Part shown: in pieces, positions 25,330-36,240 of the stretch
Layout: each line of letters starts with the position of its first letter
How positions within the stretch are numbered: the stretch's first letter is position 1
Assembly: GCA_920105625.2 (NCBI GenBank)
Contig: OV050032.1
Coordinates: 105,384,542 to 105,448,541 of the forward strand
Reading direction: 5' to 3'
DNA: 64,000 nucleotides
Source of the DNA: Clusia tigrina
Lineage: Eukaryota; Arthropoda; Insecta; Diptera; Clusiidae
Translations under genes and position numbers: made by a program
Notes under the pieces: model-generated
What the model saw: only the letters and a program-made list of their open reading frames with translations
Database searches by the model: none
What the model was told of the DNA's origin: nothing

Positions 25330-27121
25330 GTATGTTGCAAACTTTGATAGGTGTAGGACGTACCGTAAAGAAGTTAGGGGCGTTTGAAGTTTTATCAGTG
25401 TTTGAATCGGGACTCTAGGGTAGCATAGCTTTGAGCGATAGCTTAAATTGACAAGTGGCTCGGGTACTTCATTGTTACAAAATTTCAAGGTTTTATGACG
25501 CTCCAGTAAAAAGTTGCAAGCATTTGTATGTTGCAAACTTTGATAGGTGTAGGACGTACCGTAAAGAAGTTAGGGCCATTTGAAGTTTTATCAGTGTTTA
25601 ATTTGGGACTCAAGGGTAGCATAGTTTTGAGCGATGACTTAAATTAACAAGAGGCTCGAGTACTTTATTGTTACAAAATTTCAAGGTTTTATGACGCTCC
25701 AGTAAAAAGTTACAAGCATTTGTATGTTGCCAACTTTGATAGGTGTAGGACGTACCGTATAGAAGTTAGGGGCATTTGAAGTTTTGTCAGTGTTTGATTT
25801 GGGACTCAAGGGTAGCATAGCTTTGAGCGATGGCTTAAATTGACAAGTGGCTCGGGTACTTCATTGTTACAAAATTTCAAGGTTTTATGACGCTCCAGTA
25901 AAAAGTTACAAGCATTTGTATGTTGCCAACTTTGATAGGTGTAGGACGTACCGTATAGAAGTTAGGGGCATTTGAAGTTTTGTCAGTGTTTGATTTGGGA
26001 CTCAAGGGTAGCATAGCTTTGAGCGATGGCTTAAATTGACAAGTGGCTCGGGTACTTCATTGTTACAAAATTTCAAGGTTTTATGACGCTGCAGTAAAAA
26101 GTTGCAAGCATTTGTATGTTGCAAACTTTGATAGGTGTAGGACGTACCGTAAAGAAGTTAGGGGCGTTTGAAGTTTTATCAGTGTTTAAATCGGGACTCT
26201 AGGGTAGCATAGCTTTGAGCGATAGCTTAAATTGACAAGTGGCTCGGGTACTTCATTGTTACAAAATTTCAAGGTTTTATGACGCTCCAGTAAAAAGTTG
26301 CAAGCATTTGTATGTTGCAAACTTTGATAGGTGTAGGACGTACCGTAAAGAAGTTAGGGCCATTTGAAGTTTTATCAGTGTTTGATTTGGGACTCAAGGG
26401 TAGCATAGTTTTGAGCGATGACTTAAATTAACAAGAGGCTCGAGTACTTTATTGTTACAGAACTTCAAGGTTTTATGACGCTCCAGTAAAAAGATACAAG
26501 CATTTGTATGTTGCAAACTTTGATAGGTATAGGACGTACCGTATAGAAGTTAGGACCATTTGAAGTTTTATCAGTGTTTGATTTGGGACTCAAGGGTAGC
26601 ATAGCTTTCAGCGATAGCTTAAATTGACAATGGCTCGGGTACTTCATTGTTACAAAATTTCAAGGTTTTATGACGCTCCAGTAAAAAGTTGCAAGCATTT
26701 GTATGTTGCAAACTTTGAGAGGTGTAGGACGTACCGTAAAGAAGTTAGGGCCATTTGAAGTTTTATCAGTGTTTGATTTGGGACTCAAGGGTAGCATAGT
26801 TTTGAGCGATGACTTAAATTAACAAGAGGCTCGAGTACTTTATTGTTACAAAATTTCAAGGTTTTTATGACGCTCCAGTAAAAAGTTACAAGCATTTGTA
26901 TGTTGCCAACTTTGATAGGTGTAGGACGTACCGTATAGAAGTTAGGGGCATTTGAAGTTTTGTCAGTGTTTGATTTGGGACTCAAAGGTAGCATAGCTTT
27001 GAGCGATGGCTTAAATTGACAAGATGCTCGAGTACTTTATTGTTACAAAATTTCAAGGTTTTATGACGCTCCAGTAAAAAGTTACAAGCATTTGTATGTT
27101 GCAAACTTTGATAGGTGTAGG
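25330..27121 (+). repeat. Satellite segment with four-monomer and single-monomer duplications
   Basis: The block 25,330-25,690 recurs at 26,114-26,474 (784 bp), sharing AAATCGGGACTCTAGG or GAATCGGGACTC, AAGTTGCAAGC, and GATGACTTAAATTAACAAG. Between them two adjacent monomers are almost identical. They share GGGGCATTTGAAG, TTTTGTCAGTG and CAAGTGGCTCGGG near 25,770-25,850 and 25,966-26,046, which is recent single-monomer duplication. Two single-base indels nearly cancel: ACAATGGCTC near 26,626 (-1) and AAGGTTTTTATG near 26,860 (+1). Confidence 0.87.
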
Positions 27122-27217
27122 ACATACCGTATAGAAGTTAGGGGCGTTTGAAGTTTTATCAGTGTTTGATTTGGTACTTTATTGTTACAAAATTTCAAGG
27201 TTTTATGACGCTCCAGT
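27077..27217 (+). repeat. 142-bp truncated monomer (54-bp deletion), copy 1
   Basis: GTTTGATTTGG joins directly to TACTTTATTG at 27,174/27,175. Landmark spacing is 142 bp (27,076 to 27,218), so 54 bp covering monomer positions about 99-153 are missing. That region includes GTAGCATAGC and the CTCGAG site. The same junction recurs at 30,561/30,562. The register becomes 170 after this point. Confidence 0.93.
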
Positions 27218-28200
27218 AAAAAGTTACAAGCATTTGTATGTTGCAAACTTTGATAGGTGTAGGACGTACCGTAAAGAAGTTAGGGCCATTTGAAGTTTTA
27301 TCAGTGTTTGATTTGGGACTCAAAGGTAGCATAGCTTTGAGCGATAACTTAAATTGACAAGAGGCTCGGGTACTTTTTTGTTACAAAATTTCAAGGTTTT
27401 ATGACGCTCCAGTAAAAAGTTACAAGCATTTGTATGTTGCAAACTTTGATAGGTGTAGGACGTACCGTAAAGAAGTTAGGGGCGTTTGAAGTTTTATCAG
27501 CGTTTGATTTGGGACTCAAGGGTAGCATAGCATTGAGCGATGGCCTAAATTGACAAGAGCCTCGGGTACTTTATTGTTACAAATTTCAAGGTTTTATGAC
27601 GCTCCAGTAAAAAGTTACAAGCATTTGTCATGTTGCAAACTTTGATAGGTGTAGGACGTACCATATAGAAGTTAGGGGCGTTTGAAGTTTTATCAGTGTT
27701 TGATTTGGGACTCTAGGGTAGCATAGTTTTGAGCGATAGCTTAAATTGACAAGAGGCTTGGGTACCTCATTGTTACAAAATTTCAAGGTTTTATGACGCT
27801 CCTGTAGGAAGTACCGTATAGAAGTTAGGGCCATTTGAAGTTTTATCAGTGTTTGATTTGGGACTCAAGGGTAGCATAGCTTTGATGGATGGCTTAAATT
27901 GACAAGATGCTCGAGTACTTTATTGTTACAAAATTTCAAGGTTTTATGACGCTCCAGTAAAAAGTTACAAGCATTTGTATGTTGCAAACTTTGATAAGTG
28001 TAGGACATACCGTCTAGAAGTTAGGGCCATTTGAAGGTTTATCAGTGTTTGATTTGGGACTCAAGGGTAGCATAGCTTTGAGCGATAGCTTAAATTGACA
28101 AGAGGCTCGGTTACTTCATTGTTACAAAATTTCAGGGTTTTATGACGCTCCAGTAAAAAGTTAGAAGCATTTGTATGTTGCAAACTTTGATAGGTGTAGG
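27122..28200 (+). repeat. Block B, founder copy (1,079 bp, six monomers with two deletions)
   Basis: Contains the 54-bp deletion at 27,174, a TACTTTTTTG monomer near 27,371, a 1-bp deletion (TTACAAATTTC) near 27,580, a 1-bp insertion (TTTGTCATGTTGC) near 27,629, GGCTTGGGTACCTC near 27,754, the 43-bp deletion at 27,801, GATGGATGG near 27,885, CCGTCTAGAAG near 28,010 and TTTCAGGGTTTT near 28,130. The array at 30,511 returns from the equivalent of 28,200 to the equivalent of 27,122. That is a tandem duplication of this unit. Confidence 0.88.
27787..27815 (+). repeat. Truncated monomer (43-bp deletion), copy 1
   Basis: GACGCTCC is followed at once by TGTAGGAAGTACCG, so the A-run, GTTACAAGCATTTG and the next 20 or so bases are missing. 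The lost length is 43 bp. The same junction occurs at 30,109 and 31,188. Elsewhere a CTCCTGTAAAAAG variant exists, and a deletion between its TGTA and the TGTA of GGTGTAGG would give exactly this product. Confidence 0.92.
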
Positions 28201-29575
28201 ACGTACCGTAAAGAAGTTAGGGGCGTTTGAAGTTTTATCGGTGTTTGATTTGGGACTCAAGGGTAGCATAGCTTTGAGCGATAACTTAAATTGACAAGAT
28301 GCTCGAGTACTTTATTGTTACAAAACTTCAAGGTTTTATGACGCTCCAGTAAAAAGTTACAAGCATTTGTATGTTGCAAACTTTGATAGGTGTAGGACGT
28401 ACCGTATAGAAGTTAGGGGCGTTTGAAGTTTTATCAGTGTTTGATTTGGGACTCAAGGGTAGCATAGCTTTGAGCGCTAACTTAAATTGACAAGATGCTC
28501 GAGTACTTTATTGTTACAAAATTTCAAGGTTTTATGACGCTCCAGTAAAAAGTTACAAGAATTTGTATGTTGCAAACTTTGATAGGTGTAGGACGTACCG
28601 TAAAGAAGTTAGGGGCGTTTGAAGTTTTATCAGTGTTTGATTTGGGACTCAAGGGTAGCATAGCTTTGAGCGATGGCCTAAATTGACAAGAGGCTCGAGT
28701 ACTTTATTGTTACAAAATTTCAAGGTTTTATGAAGCTCCAGTAAAAAGTTACAAGCATTTGTATGTTGCAAACTTTGGTAGGTGTAGGACGTACCGTAAA
28801 GAAGTTAGGGGCGTTTGAAGTTTTATCAGTGTTTGATTTGGGACTCAAAGGTAGCATAGCTTTGAGCGATGGCCTAATTGACAAGAGGCTCGAGTACTTT
28901 ATTGTTACAAAACTTCAAGGTTTTATGACGCTCCAGTAAAAAGATACAAGCATTTGTATGTTGCAAAGTTTGATAGGTGTAGGACGTACCGTATAGAAGT
29001 TAGGGCCATTTGAAGTTTTATCAGTGTTTGATTTAAGACTCTTGGGTAGTATAGCTTTGAGCGATGGCTTAAATTGACAAGAGGCTCGAGTACTTTATTG
29101 TTACAAAACTTCAAGGTTTTATGACGCTCCAGTTAAAAGTTACAAGCATTTGTATGTTGCAAACTTTGATATGTGTAGGACGTACCGTATAGAAGTTAGG
29201 GGTGTTTGAAGTTTTATCAGTGTTTGATTTAGGACTCAAGGGTAGCATAGCTTTGAGCGATGGCTTAAATTGACAAGATGCTCGAGTACTTCATTGTTAC
29301 AAAATTTCAAGGTTTTATGACGCTCCAGTAAAAAATTACAAGCATTTGTATGTTGCAAACTTTGATAGGTGTAGGACGTACCGTAAATAAGTTAGGGGCG
29401 TTTGAAGTTTTATCAGTGTTTGATTTGGGACTCTAGGGTAGCATAGCTTTGAGCGATAGCTTAAATTGACAAGAGGCTCGGGTACTTTATTGTTACAAAA
29501 TTTCAAGGTTTTATGACGCTCCAGTAAAAAGTTACAAGCATTTGTATGTTGCAAACTTTGATAAGTGTAGGACAT
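28201..29575 (+). repeat. Segment between block B copies; its 3' part recurs at 31,662-32,726
   Basis: Holds GAGCGCTAAC at 28,473, AAGAATTTGTATG near 28,557, TTTATGAAGCTCC near 28,728, a 1-bp deletion (GGCCTAATTGAC) near 28,874, ACTCTTGGGTAGTATAG near 29,038, CCAGTTAAAAG near 29,129 and AAAAAATTACAAG near 29,331. From 28,470 to 29,536 it recurs at 31,662-32,728, with offset 3,191 before the 28,874 deletion and 3,192 after. That offset is 17 monomers minus the deletions lying between. Confidence 0.9.
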
Positions 29576-30510
29576 ACCGTCTAGAAGTTAGGGCCATTTG
29601 AAGGTTTATCAGTGTTTGATTTGGGACTCAAGGGTAGCATAGCTTTGAGCGATAGCTTAAATTGACAAGAGGCTCGGGTACTTTTTTGTTACAAAATTTC
29701 AAGGTTTTATGACGCTCCAGTAAAAAGTTACAAGCATTTGTATGTTGCAAACTTTGATAGGTGTAGGACGTACCGTAAAGAAGTTAGGGGCGTTTGAAGT
29801 TTTATCAGCGTTTGATTTGGGACTCAAGGGTAGCATAGCATTGAGCGATGGCCTAAATTGACAAGAGGCTCGGGTACTTTATTGTTACAAAATTTCAAGG
29901 TTTTATGACGCTCCAGTAAAAAGTTACAAGCATTTGTATGTTGCAAACTTTGATAGGTGTAGGACGTACCATATAGAAGTTAGGGGCGTTTGAAGTTTTA
30001 TCAGTGTTTGATTTGGGACTCTAGGGTAGCATAGTTTTGAGCGATAGCTTAAATTGACAAGAGGCTTGGGTACCTCATTGTTACAAAATTTCAAGGTTTT
30101 ATGACGCTCCTGTAGGACGTACCGTATAGAAGTTAGGGCCATTTGAAGTTTTATCAGTGTTTGATTTGGGACTCAAGGGTAGCATAGCTTTGATGGATGG
30201 CTTAAATTGACAAGATGCTCGAGTACTTTATTGTTACAAAATTTCAAGGTTTTATGACGCTCCAGTAAAAAGTTACAAGCATTTGTATGTTGCAAACTTT
30301 GATAAGTGTAGGACATACCGTCTAGAAGTTAGGGCCATTTGAAGGTTTATCAGTGTTTGATTTGGGACTCAAGGGTAGCATAGCTTTGAGCGATAGCTTA
30401 AATTGACAAGAGGCTCGGTTACTTCATTGTTACAAAATTTCAGGGTTTTATGACGCTCCAGTAAAAAGTTAGAAGCATTTGTATGTTGCAAACTTTGATA
30501 GGTGTAGGAC
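29576..30510 (+). repeat. Block B, partial second copy
   Basis: Enters at the CCGTCTAGAAG monomer. Near 29,685 it switches to the TACTTTTTTG monomer and then follows block B order to the TTTCAGGGTTTT monomer near 30,440. It carries the 43-bp deletion at 30,109. Unlike the founder, it has full-length TTACAAAATTTC and TTTGTATG, so the two 1-bp indels near 27,580 and 27,629 are private to the founder. Confidence 0.88.
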
Positions 30511-31590
30511 ATACCGTATAGAAGTTAGGGGCGTTTGAAGTTTTATCAGTGTTTGATTTGGTACTTTATTGTTACAAAATTTCAAGGTTTTATGACGCTC
30601 CAGTAAAAAGTTACAAGCATTTGTATGTTGCAAACTTTGATAGGTGTAGGACGTACCGTAAAGAAGTTAGGGCCATTTGAAGTTTTATCAGTGTTTGATT
30701 TGGGACTCAAAGGTAGCATAGCTTTGAGCGATAACTTAAATTGACAAGAGGCTCGGGTACTTTTTTGTTACAAAATTTCAAGGTTTTATGACGCTCCAGT
30801 AAAAAGTTACAAGCATTTGTATGTTGCAAACTTTGATAGGTGTAGGACGTACCGTAAAGAAGTTAGGGGCGTTTGAAGTTTTATCAGCGTTTGATTTGGG
30901 ACTCAAGGGTAGCATAGCATTGAGCGATGGCCTAAATTGACAAGAGGCTCGGGTACTTTATTGTTACAAAATTTCAAGGTTTTATGACGCTCCAGTAAAA
31001 AGTTACAAGCATTTGTATGTTGCAAACTTTGATAGGTGTAGGACGTACCATATAGAAGTTAGGGGCGTTTGAAGTTTTATCAGTGTTTGATTTGGGACTC
31101 TAGGGTAGCATAGTTTTGAGCGATAGCTTAAATTGACAAGAGGCTTGGGTACCTCATTGTTACAAAATTTCAAGGTTTTATGACGCTCCTGTAGGACGTA
31201 CCGTATAGAAGTTAGGGCCATTTGAAGTTTTATCAGTGTTTGATTTGGGACTCAAGGGTAGCATAGCTTTGATGGATGGCTTAAATTGACAAGATGCTCG
31301 AGTACTTTATTGTTACAAAATTTCAAGGTTTTATGACGCTCCAGTAAAAAGTTACAAGCATTTGTATGTTGCAAACTTTGATAAGTGTAGGACATACCGT
31401 CTAGAAGTTAGGGCCATTTGAAGGTTTATCAGTGTTTGATTTGGGACTCAAGGGTAGCATAGCTTTGAGCGATAGCTTAAATTGACAAGAGGCTCGGTTA
31501 CTTCATTGTTACAAAATTTCAGGGTTTTATGACGCTCCAGTAAAAAGTTAGAAGCATTTGTATGTTGCAAACTTTGATAGGTGTAGGACG
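30511..31590 (+). repeat. Block B, third copy (1,079-bp tandem duplicate)
   Basis: Begins where GTAGGAC of the GTTAGAAGC monomer joins ATACCGTATAG. It carries the 54-bp deletion at 30,561 (142-bp step, 30,463 to 30,605) and the 43-bp deletion at 31,188. The 43-bp junctions at 30,109 and 31,188 lie 1,079 bp apart, which equals 6 x 196 - 54 - 43. This confirms a unit-length tandem duplication. Confidence 0.93.
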
Positions 31591-32726
31591 TACCGTAAAG
31601 AAGTTAGGGGCGTTTGAAGTTTTATCAGTGTTTGATTTGGGACTCAAGGGTAGCATAGCTTTGAGCGCTAACTTAAATTGACAAGATGCTCGAGTACTTT
31701 ATTGTTACAAAATTTCAAGGTTTTATGACGCTCCAGTAAAAAGTTACAAGAATTTGTATGTTGCAAACTTTGATAGGTGTAGGACGTACCGTAAAGAAGT
31801 TAGGGGCGTTTGAAGTTTTATCAGTGTTTGATTTGGGACTCAAGGGTAGCATAGCTTTGAGCGATGGCCTAAATTGACAAGAGGCTCGAGTACTTTATTG
31901 TTACAAAATTTCAAGGTTTTATGAAGCTCCAGTAAAAAGTTACAAGCATTTGTATGTTGCAAACTTTGGTAGGTGTAGGACGTACCGTAAAGAAGTTAGG
32001 GGCGTTTGAAGTTTTATCAGTGTTTGATTTGGGACTCAAAGGTAGCATAGCTTTGAGCGATGGCCTAAATTGACAAGAGGCTCGAGTACTTTATTGTTAC
32101 AAAACTTCAAGGTTTTATGACGCTCCAGTAAAAAGATACAAGCATTTGTATGTTGCAAAGTTTGATAGGTGTAGGACGTACCGTATAGAAGTTAGGGCCA
32201 TTTGAAGTTTTATCAGTGTTTGATTTAAGACTCTTGGGTAGTATAGCTTTGAGCGATGGCTTAAATTGACAAGAGGCTCGAGTACTTTATTGTTACAAAA
32301 CTTCAAGGTTTTATGACGCTCCAGTTAAAAGTTACAAGCATTTGTATGTTGCAAACTTTGATATGTGTAGGACGTACCGTATAGAAGTTAGGGGTGTTTG
32401 AAGTTTTATCAGTGTTTGATTTAGGACTCAAGGGTAGCATAGCTTTGAGCGATGGCTTAAATTGACAAGATGCTCGAGTACTTCATTGTTACAAAATTTC
32501 AAGGTTTTATGACGCTCCAGTAAAAAATTACAAGCATTTGTATGTTGCAAACTTTGATAGGTGTAGGACGTACCGTAAATAAGTTAGGGGCGTTTGAAGT
32601 TTTATCAGTGTTTGATTTGGGACTCTAGGGTAGCATAGCTTTGAGCGATAGCTTAAATTGACAAGAGGCTCGGGTACTTTATTGTTACAAAATTTCAAGG
32701 TTTTATGACGCTCCAGTAAAAAGTTA
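31591..32726 (+). repeat. Copy of 28,400-29,536 following block B copy 3
   Basis: After the third block B the array resumes the original order one monomer short. It then repeats GAGCGCTAAC at 31,664, TTTATGAAGCTCC, ACTCTTGGGTAGTATAG near 32,230, CCAGTTAAAAG near 32,321 and AAAAAATTACAAG near 32,523. GGCCTAAATTGAC near 32,066 keeps the base lost at 28,874, so that deletion arose after the duplication. The match ends near 32,730 at ATGTTTCAAAG. Confidence 0.9.
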
Positions 32727-35700
32727 CAAGCATTTGTATGTTTCAAAGTTTGATAGGAGTAGGACATACCGTATGGAAGTTAGGGGCGTTTGAAGTGTTA
32801 TCAGTGTTTTATTTGGGACTCTAGGGTAGCATAGCTTTGAGCGATAACTTAAATTGACAAGATGGTCGAGTACTTTATCGTTACAAATTTTCAAGGTTTT
32901 AGGACGCTCCAGTAAAAAGTTACAAGCATTTGAATGTTGCCAACTTTGATAGGTATAGGACGTACCGTATAGAAGTTAGGGCCATTTGAAGTTTTATCAG
33001 TGTTTGATTTGGGACTCAAGGGTAGCATAGCTTTGAGCGATGGCTTAAATTGACAAGATGCTCGAGTACTTTATTGTTACAAAATTTCAAGGTTTTATGA
33101 CGCTCCAGTAAAAAGTTACAAGCATTTGTATGTTGCAAACTTTGATAGGTGTAGGACGTACCGTAAAGAAGTTAGGGGCGTTTGAAGTTTTATTAGTGTT
33201 TAATTTGGGACTCTAGGGTAGCATAGCTTTGAACGATAGCTTAAATTGACAAGAGGCTCGGGTACTTTATTGTTACAAAATTTTAAGATTTTATGACGCT
33301 CCAGTAAAAAGTTACAAGCTTTTGTATGTTGCAAACTTTGATAGGTGTAGGACAAACCGAGTTAGGGGCGTTTGAAGTTTTATCAGTGTTTGATTTGGGA
33401 CTCTAGGGTAGCATAGCTTTGAGCGATAACTTAAATTGACAAGATGCTCGAGTACTTTATTGTTACAAAATTTCAAGGTTTTATGACGCTCCAGTAAAAA
33501 GTTACAAGCATATGTTGCAAACTTTGATAGGTGTAGGACGTACCGTAAAGAAGTTAGGGCCATTTGAAGTTTTATCTGTGTTTGATTTGGGACTCAAGGG
33601 TAGCATAGCTTTGAGCGATAACTTAAATTGACAAGAGGCTCGAGTAATTTATTGTTACAAAATTTCAAGGTTTTATGACGCTCCAGTAAAAAGTTACAAG
33701 CATTTGTATGTTGCAAACTTTGATACGTGTAGGACGTACCGTAAAGAAGTTAGGGGCGTTTGAAGTTTTATCAGTGTTTGATTTGGGACTCCAGGGTAGC
33801 ATAGCTTTGAGCGATAGCTTAAATTGACAAGACGCTCGGGTACTTTATTGTTACAAAATTTCAAGGTTTTATGACGCTCCAGTAAAAAGTTACAAGCATT
33901 TGTATGTTGCAAACTTTGATAGGTGTAGGACGTACCGTAAAGAAGTTAAGGCCATTTGAAGTTTTATCAGTGTTTGATTAGGGACTCAAGGGTAGCATAG
34001 CTTTGAGCGATAGCTTAGATTGACAAGAGGCTCGGGTACTTCATTGTTACAAAATTTCAAGGTTTTATGACGGTCCAGTAAAAAGTTACAAGCATTTGAA
34101 TGTTGCCAACTTTGATAGGTGTAGGACGTACCGTATAGAAGTTAGGGGCGTTTGAAGTTTTATCAGTGTTTGATTTGGGACTCTAGGGTAGCATAGCTTT
34201 GAGCGATGGCTTAAATTGACAAGAGGCTCGAGTACTTTATTGTTACAAAATTTGAAGGTTTTATGACGCTCCAGTAAAAAGATACAAGCATTTGTATGTT
34301 GCAAACTTTGATAGGAGTAGGACGTACCGTATAGAAGTTAGAGCCATTTGAAGTTTTATCAGTGCTTGATTTGGGATTCAAGGGTAGCATAGCTTTGAGC
34401 GATGGCTTAAATTGACAAGAGGCTCGAGTACTTTATTGTTACAAAATTTCAAGGTTTTATGACGCTCCAGTAAAAAGATACAAGCATTTGTATGTTGCAA
34501 TCTTTGATAGGTGTAGGACATTCCGCATAGAAGTTAGGGGCGTTTGAAGTTTTATCAGTGTTTGATTTGGGGCTCTAGGGTAGCATAGCTTTGAGCGATG
34601 GCTTAAATTGACAAGGGGCTCGGGAACTTCATTGTTACAAAATTTCAAGGTTTTATGACGCTCCAGTAAAAAGTTACAAGCATTTTAAAGTTGCCAACTT
34701 TGATAGGTGTAGGACGTACCGTATAGAAGTTAGAGCCATTTGAAGTTTTATCAGTGTTTGATTTGGGACTCTAGAGTAGCATAGCTTTGAGCGATAGCTT
34801 AAATTGACAAGAGGCTCGAGTACTTTATTGTTACAACATTTCAAGGTTTTATGACGCTCCAGTAAAAAGTTACAAGCATTTGAATGTTGCAAACTTTGAT
34901 AGGTGTAGGACATACCGCAAAGAAGTTAGGGGCGTTTGAAGTTTTATCAGTGTTTGATTTGGGACTCTAGGGTAGCATAGCTTTGAGCGATAGCTTAAAT
35001 TGACAAGACACTAGGGTACTTTATTGTTACAAAATTTCAAGGTTTTATGACGCTCCAGTAAAAAGTTACAAGCATTTGTATGTTGCAAATTTTGATAGGT
35101 GTAGGACGTACCGTAAAGAAGTTAGGGCCATTTGAAGTTTTATCAGTGTTTGATTTGTGACTCAAGGGTAGCATAGCTTTGAGCAATAGCTTAAATTGAC
35201 AAGAGGCTCGGGTACTTCATTGTTACAAAATTTCAAGGTTTTATGACGCTCCAGTAAAAAGTTACAAGCATTTGAATGTTGCCAACTTTGATAGGTGTAG
35301 GACGTACCGTATAGAAATTAGGGCCATTTGAAGTTTTATCAGTGTTTGATTTGGGACTCAAGCGTAGCATAGCTTTGAGCGATGGCTTAAATTGACAAGA
35401 TGCTCGAGTACTTTATTGTTACAAAATTTCAAGGTTTTATGACGCTCCAGTAAAAAGATATAAGCATTTGTATGTTGCAAACTTTGATAGGTGTAGGACG
35501 TACCGTACAGAAGTTAGAGCCATTTGAAGTTTTATCAGTGTTTGATTTGGGACTCAAGGGTAGCCTAGCTTTGAGCGATGGCTTAAATTGACAAGAGGCT
35601 CGGGTACTTTATTGCTACAAAATTTCAAGGTTTTATGACGCTCCAGTAAAAAGTTACAAGCATTTGAATGTTGCCAACTTTGATAGGTGTAGGACGTACC

Positions 35701-36240
35701 GTATAGAAGTTAGGGGCGTTTGAAGTTTTATCAGAGTTTGATTTGGGACTCTAGGGTAGCATAGCTTTAAGCGATAGCTTAAATTGACAAGAGGCTCGAG
35801 TACTTTATTGTTACAAAATTTAAAGGTTTTATGACGCTCCACTAAAAAGTTACAAGCATTTGTATGTTGCAAAGTTTGATAGCTGTAGGACGTACCGTAA
35901 AGAAGTTAGGGCCATTTGAAGTTTTATCAGTGTTTGATTTGGGACTCAAGGGAAGCATAGCTTTGAGCGATGGCTTAAATTGACAAGATGCTCGAGTACT
36001 TTATTGTTACAAAATTTCCAGGTTTTATGACGCTCCAGTAAAAAGTTACAAGCATTTGTATGTTGCAAACTTTGATAGGTGTAGGACGTACCGTAAAGAA
36101 GTTAGGGGCGTTTGGAGTTTTATCTGTGTTTCATTTGGGACTCAAGGGTAGCATACCTTTGACCGATGGCTTAAATTGACAAGAGGCTCGGGTACTTCAT
36201 TGCTACAAAATTTCAAGGTTTTATGACGCTCCAGTAAAAA
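32727..36240 (+). repeat. Mixed satellite monomers, partly 588-bp periodic
   Basis: Two small deletions break the register: GACAAACCGAGTTAGG near 33,352 (6 bp lost, 190-bp step) and GCATATGTTGC near 33,509 (4 bp lost, 192-bp step). The register is then 172 to about 37,020. T20A monomers recur three monomers apart near 34,096 and 34,684, and again near 35,664 and onward at 588-bp steps (36,252, 36,840, 37,428). A block at 35,581-36,240 recurs at 36,757-37,416 (six monomers), sharing TCAGAGTTTGATT, CTTTAAGCG, AAATTTAAAGG, CCACTAAAAAG and GATAGCTGTAGG. No foreign DNA is visible. Confidence 0.87.
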
